Made by a program: the position numbers and the translations under genes. A stretch of DNA of 6,684 nucleotides. Source: Leptospiraceae bacterium UBA2033. GTDB lineage: Bacteria > Spirochaetota > Leptospiria > Leptospirales > Leptospiraceae. This document shows, piece by piece, positions 6,176 to 6,684 of this stretch (its first letter is position 1; each line of letters opens with the position of its first letter). The notes below the pieces were generated by a model that was not told the DNA's origin, ran no database searches, and was given only the letters and a program-made list of their open reading frames with translations. The DNA lies in the NCBI GenBank assembly GCA_002333425.1, contig DDBL01000010.1:6454-13137 (forward strand). Reading direction: 5' to 3'.

Positions 6176-6684
6176 TTTCTATCCTCTGGAATATCTTCTG
6201 GATAAAATACTTCCTCTGGTGTATCTTTCTCCTTTTCCTTTTCTTCTAATTCGGATTTTACTTTGTATTGGATATTAATTTTTTCTGGCATAACTCCCAG
6301 TATTTCAATGTTTTTTAAATCGGGCGATTTGACAATACGAACCTTGGCGAGTACGGGAAGAGAATTTGGAACAATCTTTTTTAATTTTCGATCATAGGTA
6401 TAATTGCATGGAACACTTGCTTGTATACCTTGGATAATCTGAATGCTGTTTACTTTGGTTGTAGAGGAAAATTTAATCGAAACTTCTTCCACTGACAAAT
6501 CAGCCTCAAGTGCTGAATCTAGGTACTCACATTTTACAGGAAGTTGGACTATAATCTGGTCTCCGATATTGGACAAATCTCGTATGATATTTACCCTTAG
6601 TTGAAACTCTTTTATATTTCCAACAAGTCCCAGCCCTTTTTGAAATTCAGGCAAACGAACTGTTTTAGTAAAAGATTCAGTTTT
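6172..6684 (-). CDS. YbbR/CdaR-like domain protein, C-terminal part (5' end outside window)
   Basis: The frame is open to the right edge, so only the last 170 codons are visible. A TTG at 6654 could be read as a start, but the frame continues upstream without a stop (residues KTESFTKTVRL lead into it), so that start is probably not real. The visible part looks like YbbR-type beta-rich repeats: a 'VRLPEFQKGLGLVGN' segment, and later a repeat ending in 'GVMPEKINIQYKV', the 'P-x-x-v-x-v' ending typical of the family. It ends in a very acidic and lysine-rich tail of about 28 residues. YbbR/CdaR proteins are usually membrane-anchored by an N-terminal helix, with the repeats outside the cytoplasm, and in many bacteria they regulate the diadenylate cyclase CdaA encoded just upstream; neither the anchor nor that gene can be seen here. 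The stop codon overlaps the acpS start (ATGA), suggesting translational coupling. Family assignment is by pattern only and is moderately sure. Confidence 0.6.
   Translation of the reverse strand, partial: KTESFTKTVRLPEFQKGLGLVGNIKEFQLRVNIIRDLSNIGDQIIVQLPVKCEYLDSALEADLSVEEVSIKFSSTTKVNSIQIIQGIQASVPCNYTYDRKLKKIVPNSLPVLAKVRIVKSPDLKNIEILGVMPEKINIQYKVKSELEEKEKEKDTPEEVFYPEDIPEDRK
6182..6186 (-). promoter_or_regulatory. Ribosome binding site of acpS inside the upstream gene
   Basis: GAGGA on the minus strand lies 6 nt before the acpS ATG and also encodes part of the final residues (EDRK) of the YbbR-like protein. With the ATGA overlap it fixes the acpS start and suggests coupled translation. Confidence 0.6.

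Noticed and set aside
6081..6278. Forward-strand hydrophobic frame across the acpS/YbbR junction
   Set aside because: Its hydrophobicity comes from complementing Lys/Glu-rich codons; it overlaps two real genes.
1..6684. CRISPR array, insertion sequence, tRNA/rRNA, toxin-antitoxin or defence system
   Set aside because: No spaced direct repeats, transposase motifs, cloverleaf or defence-family motifs were seen on either strand.

Overview
The window is AT-rich and almost fully coding. Seven genes all lie on the minus strand, so transcription runs from high to low coordinates. The order from upstream is: a YbbR/CdaR-like protein (cut by the right edge), AcpS, a small TPR protein, a bactofilin, a large LptD/OstA-like outer-membrane protein, a polyprenyl-phosphate sugar-phosphate transferase, and a single-domain response regulator. 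Junctions are tight: a 4-nt overlap, gaps of 15, 15 and 45 nt, a 1-nt overlap and a gap of 18 nt. This is best read as one operon, or the downstream part of one.

The genes suggest a diderm bacterium that assembles LPS. Low GC, a bactofilin next to an OstA/LptD-like gene, and the style of the response regulator point most towards the spirochaete order Leptospirales (Leptospira-like). This is a judgement from gene content and protein style and was not confirmed by a search.

Region by region: 6684-5795 holds the YbbR-like protein (often paired with a diadenylate cyclase, which would lie outside the window) and AcpS, which activates acyl carrier protein for lipid synthesis. 5779-5180 holds a 73-residue TPR protein with a distinctive DWDGV tail, followed by the bactofilin cytoskeletal protein. 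5134-1952 is the LptD-like translocon component. 1952-552 is the membrane enzyme that starts surface polysaccharide synthesis. 533-162 is the receiver protein. The left 161 bases have no convincing gene. They hold a short run of 8-bp repeats and a widely spaced perfect inverted repeat.

Taken together this is a cell-envelope module: lipid precursor activation, cytoskeletal shape control, LPS export and glycan initiation under shared transcription. I see no CRISPR, transposon, tRNA, toxin-antitoxin or defence system. The least ordinary points are the stand-alone TPR-DWDGV protein, a SAP-like helical motif near the N-terminus of the exported LptD-like protein, and the repeat after the last gene.
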